DNA from: Bacteroidaceae bacterium
GTDB lineage: Bacteria > Bacteroidota > Bacteroidia > Bacteroidales > Barnesiellaceae_A
DNA: 7,120 nucleotides
Reading direction: 5' to 3'
Assembly (NCBI GenBank): GCA_017561285.1
Contig: JAFZDG010000125.1
Span: 1 to 7,120 of the forward strand
This document shows positions 5,173 to 7,120 of this stretch, piece after piece. The position numbers were made by a program, and so were the translations under genes. The notes under the pieces were generated by a model. The model did no database searches, had not been told where the DNA came from, and saw only the letters and a list, made by a program, of their open reading frames with translations. Each line of letters opens with the position of its first letter. The stretch's first letter is position 1.

Positions 5173-7120
5173 CTACATAGGATCGACATCGTAATATAGC
5201 GTAAGCGACTTGAAACTATCATCCACCAAACAACGCTCATAGATTTGTCGCAAGAGGTCCTTCACTTGTGCCATCGAGGCCGAAATCTCTACTTTGAGCA
5301 TCACCTTGCGTATGTAAAGCGACTGTATGCGGGCAACAGGTGGGTTGTCAGGACCTAAAACTCTCTCACCAAACACCTTGCGCAACATTGTTGCATAGCG
5401 TTGCGAGAGCGTGTCGAGAACAGCCTCATCGCGATGTTTGAGGTACAGATATATAAGGCGGGTAAAAGGTGGATAACCAAACTGCTCACGTTGCGATAGC
5501 TGGTCATTATACATACCTATATAGTCGTGATTGATGACCTGCCCTATTAAGGGTAATTCGGGTTGCGAAGTTTGCAACAACACAACACCCTTACTCTTTC
5601 CACGTCCCGAACGGCCTGCCACTTGCGACATCATCTGGAAGGCCCTCTCGTGCGCCCGAAAATCGGGGAAAGACAACATACTATCGGCACTGAGAATGCC
5701 CACAATACTCACTCTATCGAAATCGAGGCCCTTTGTCACCATCTGCGTACCAATGAGTATTTTACTCTTTCCGGCAGCAAAATCATCTATTATCTCCTGA
5801 TAGGCATTGCGCGACCGAGTGGTATCCATATCCATACGAGCCAACGACACATCGGGCAAAAGTATCTCTATATCCTCCTCAATTCGCTCCGTACCGAAAC
5901 CTCGCACCTCGATAGCGGGCTGCAAACAAGCCGGACAGATACGAGGCACCTCGCAGGAATACCCGCAATAGTGACATACCAGGCGGTTGTCGCGTTTATG
6001 ATAGGTAAGGCTCACATCACATTGCCTGCACTTGGGTATCCAAGCACACTCTTTACACTCCACCATAGGAGCAAATCCGCGACGGTTCTGAAACAATATC
6101 ACTTGCTCTTCACGCTTGATAGCACCCTCTATCTCATCGAGCAACGGAGTCGAAAAGTTTCCTTTTACAAGGCGCTTGCGGCGTTGCTCTCGCATATCTA
6201 CAATGCGCACTTCGGGCAACGGATTATTGGCATAACGTGTCAACAACTGTACCAGACCATACTTACCCGACAAGGCATTATAATAGCTCTCCACAGCCGG
6301 TGTAGCCGAGCCTAACAACACTTTAGCTCCATACATCTGAGCCAACACAATCGCGGCGTTGCGTGCATGATAACGAGGAGCCGGATCATACTGTTTATAG
6401 CTCGTTTCGTGCTCCTCATCGACAATAACAAAACCTAAATCGTGAAATGGCAGAAATACCGAAGAGCGCACACCCAGTACCACTCGAGGTTCGCGGCTGC
6501 GCAATAATTTTTGCCATATCTCCACACGTTCATTATCGGAAAAACGCGAGTGGTATATGAGCAACTTATCGCCAAAGACGCGTTGCAAACGCTCGGTCAG
6601 CTGTGTTGTAAGCGCAATCTCGGGTACAAGATACAGCACTTGTCGCCCTTGCTGCAATATAGCATCTATTATATGTATGTATATCTCGGTCTTACCGCTC
6701 GAGGTCACACCATGCAACAGCGTAACCGACTTATCACGCAGCGTTTCGAATATTTCATTGTACGCACGCATTTGTTCGTCACTCAATTCCGGCATAGGCA
6801 CACAAGCACGCTGTACCGAAGCAAAACGGCTCACTTCGCGCTTATAGGTTTCCATAACACCCTTATTGACAAGACCTGCCAATACAGCCGGAGAGACTCC
6901 GGCCCGTTCCAATAACGCCGTACGAGACACCTCTACGTAGCATCCCGCTTGCATAAAGTGTGAGAGGTCGAGAAAAGAGAGCAACAGCGTCTCTTGCTGC
7001 TTGGCCCGACCTACCAGCTCGAAAGCATGGCGCAATGCAGCACTATCACCTTGCGCAAAAGTAAGTCGCACACACACCTCGGTCTTGGGCTTATAATTGG
7101 CTCGCAAACGCTCCGATACG
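5173..7120 (-). CDS. priA: Primosomal protein N' (PriA helicase), 5' end outside the window
   Basis: PriA is the superfamily 2 DNA helicase that recognises stalled or repaired forks and reloads the replisome. Numbered from the TTG codon at 7107, the visible part has Walker A GVTSSGKT (133-140), the DEEH Walker B box (230-233), SATP (267-270), GFGTE (403-407), TQMVTKGLDFD (454-464) and QVAGRSGRG (495-503). Eight cysteines at 351, 354, 360, 363, 378, 381, 391 and 394 have the spacing of the PriA zinc-binding domain as I recall it from E. coli; Cys385 is extra. The C-terminal domain follows to the TAG stop at 5173. The frame stays open past 7107 to the edge (…VSER before LRANYKPKTE), so that TTG is an internal Leu and not the start. 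Roughly the N-terminal 3'-end-binding and winged-helix region, probably 150-200 residues, is missing from view. Internal domains look intact. Confidence 0.97.
   Translation of the reverse strand, partial: VSERLRANYKPKTEVCVRLTFAQGDSAALRHAFELVGRAKQQETLLLSFLDLSHFMQAGCYVEVSRTALLERAGVSPAVLAGLVNKGVMETYKREVSRFASVQRACVPMPELSDEQMRAYNEIFETLRDKSVTLLHGVTSSGKTEIYIHIIDAILQQGRQVLYLVPEIALTTQLTERLQRVFGDKLLIYHSRFSDNERVEIWQKLLRSREPRVVLGVRSSVFLPFHDLGFVIVDEEHETSYKQYDPAPRYHARNAAIVLAQMYGAKVLLGSATPAVESYYNALSGKYGLVQLLTRYANNPLPEVRIVDMREQRRKRLVKGNFSTPLLDEIEGAIKREEQVILFQNRRGFAPMVECKECAWIPKCRQCDVSLTYHKRDNRLVCHYCGYSCEVPRICPACLQPAIEVRGFGTERIEEDIEILLPDVSLARMDMDTTRSRNAYQEIIDDFAAGKSKILIGTQMVTKGLDFDRVSIVGILSADSMLSFPDFRAHERAFQMMSQVAGRSGRGKSKGVVLLQTSQPELPLIGQVINHDYIGMYNDQLSQREQFGYPPFTRLIYLYLKHRDEAVLDTLSQRYATMLRKVFGERVLGPDNPPVARIQSLYIRKVMLKVEISASMAQVKDLLRQIYERCLVDDSFKSLTLYYDVDPM

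Noticed and set aside
5563..6315. 250-codon plus-strand open frame antisense to priA
   Set aside because: The minus strand encodes intact helicase motifs and the zinc cysteines through this whole stretch; the antisense frame has no recognisable domain.
7105..7107. TTG as a start codon for a 644-aa PriA
   Set aside because: The frame is open upstream to the window edge, the codon lies in the middle of a conserved LRxNYKPKTE-like segment, and the N-terminal DNA-binding region is missing. The gene is cut by the window, not short.

Overview
The window looks like ordinary chromosomal DNA from a member of the Bacteroidales (Bacteroidota). Three things point there. Two upstream regions carry good matches to the Bacteroidota housekeeping promoter (TTTG, about 19 bp, then TAnnTTTG). 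No clear Shine-Dalgarno sequence precedes the starts. The proteins match the Bacteroides-type forms of PurB, RluB, AsnS and PriA as I remember them. No mobile element, CRISPR array, phage gene or resistance gene is visible.

Layout from left to right: (1) 17-215, two identical tRNA-Val(UAC) genes on the minus strand, with a promoter at 242-271. (2) 216-429, an AT-rich divergent intergenic region; the tRNA promoter points left and the purB promoter (374-404) points right. (3) 430-1773, purB (adenylosuccinate lyase), followed by a strong hairpin terminator at 1813-1855. (4) 1856-2050, a probable promoter and a long leader for the next gene. (5) 2051-3598, an RluB/RsuA-family pseudouridine synthase whose first ~265 residues are a low-complexity Asn/Tyr/Arg/Gly-rich extension. 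(6) 3611-3645, a perfect 14-bp inverted repeat, then asnS (asparaginyl-tRNA synthetase) at 3665-5062. (7) A hairpin at 5083-5117 between convergent genes, then priA (primosomal helicase) on the minus strand, with its 5' end beyond the right edge.

Functionally this is a housekeeping neighbourhood for purine synthesis, rRNA modification, tRNA supply and charging, and replication restart. purB looks monocistronic. The pseudouridine synthase and asnS run the same way 66 bp apart, with no visible promoter between them, so they are probably co-transcribed; both act in translation.

The feature most worth a second look is the N-terminal half of the pseudouridine synthase. It has prion-like composition (by hand count N+Y+R+G is about 75% of residues 41-260), 11 exact YNNNR motifs in three basic blocks separated by two acidic linkers, and repeats that differ at the DNA level mostly at synonymous positions. 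I see no clear evidence of a wholly new multi-gene system in this window.
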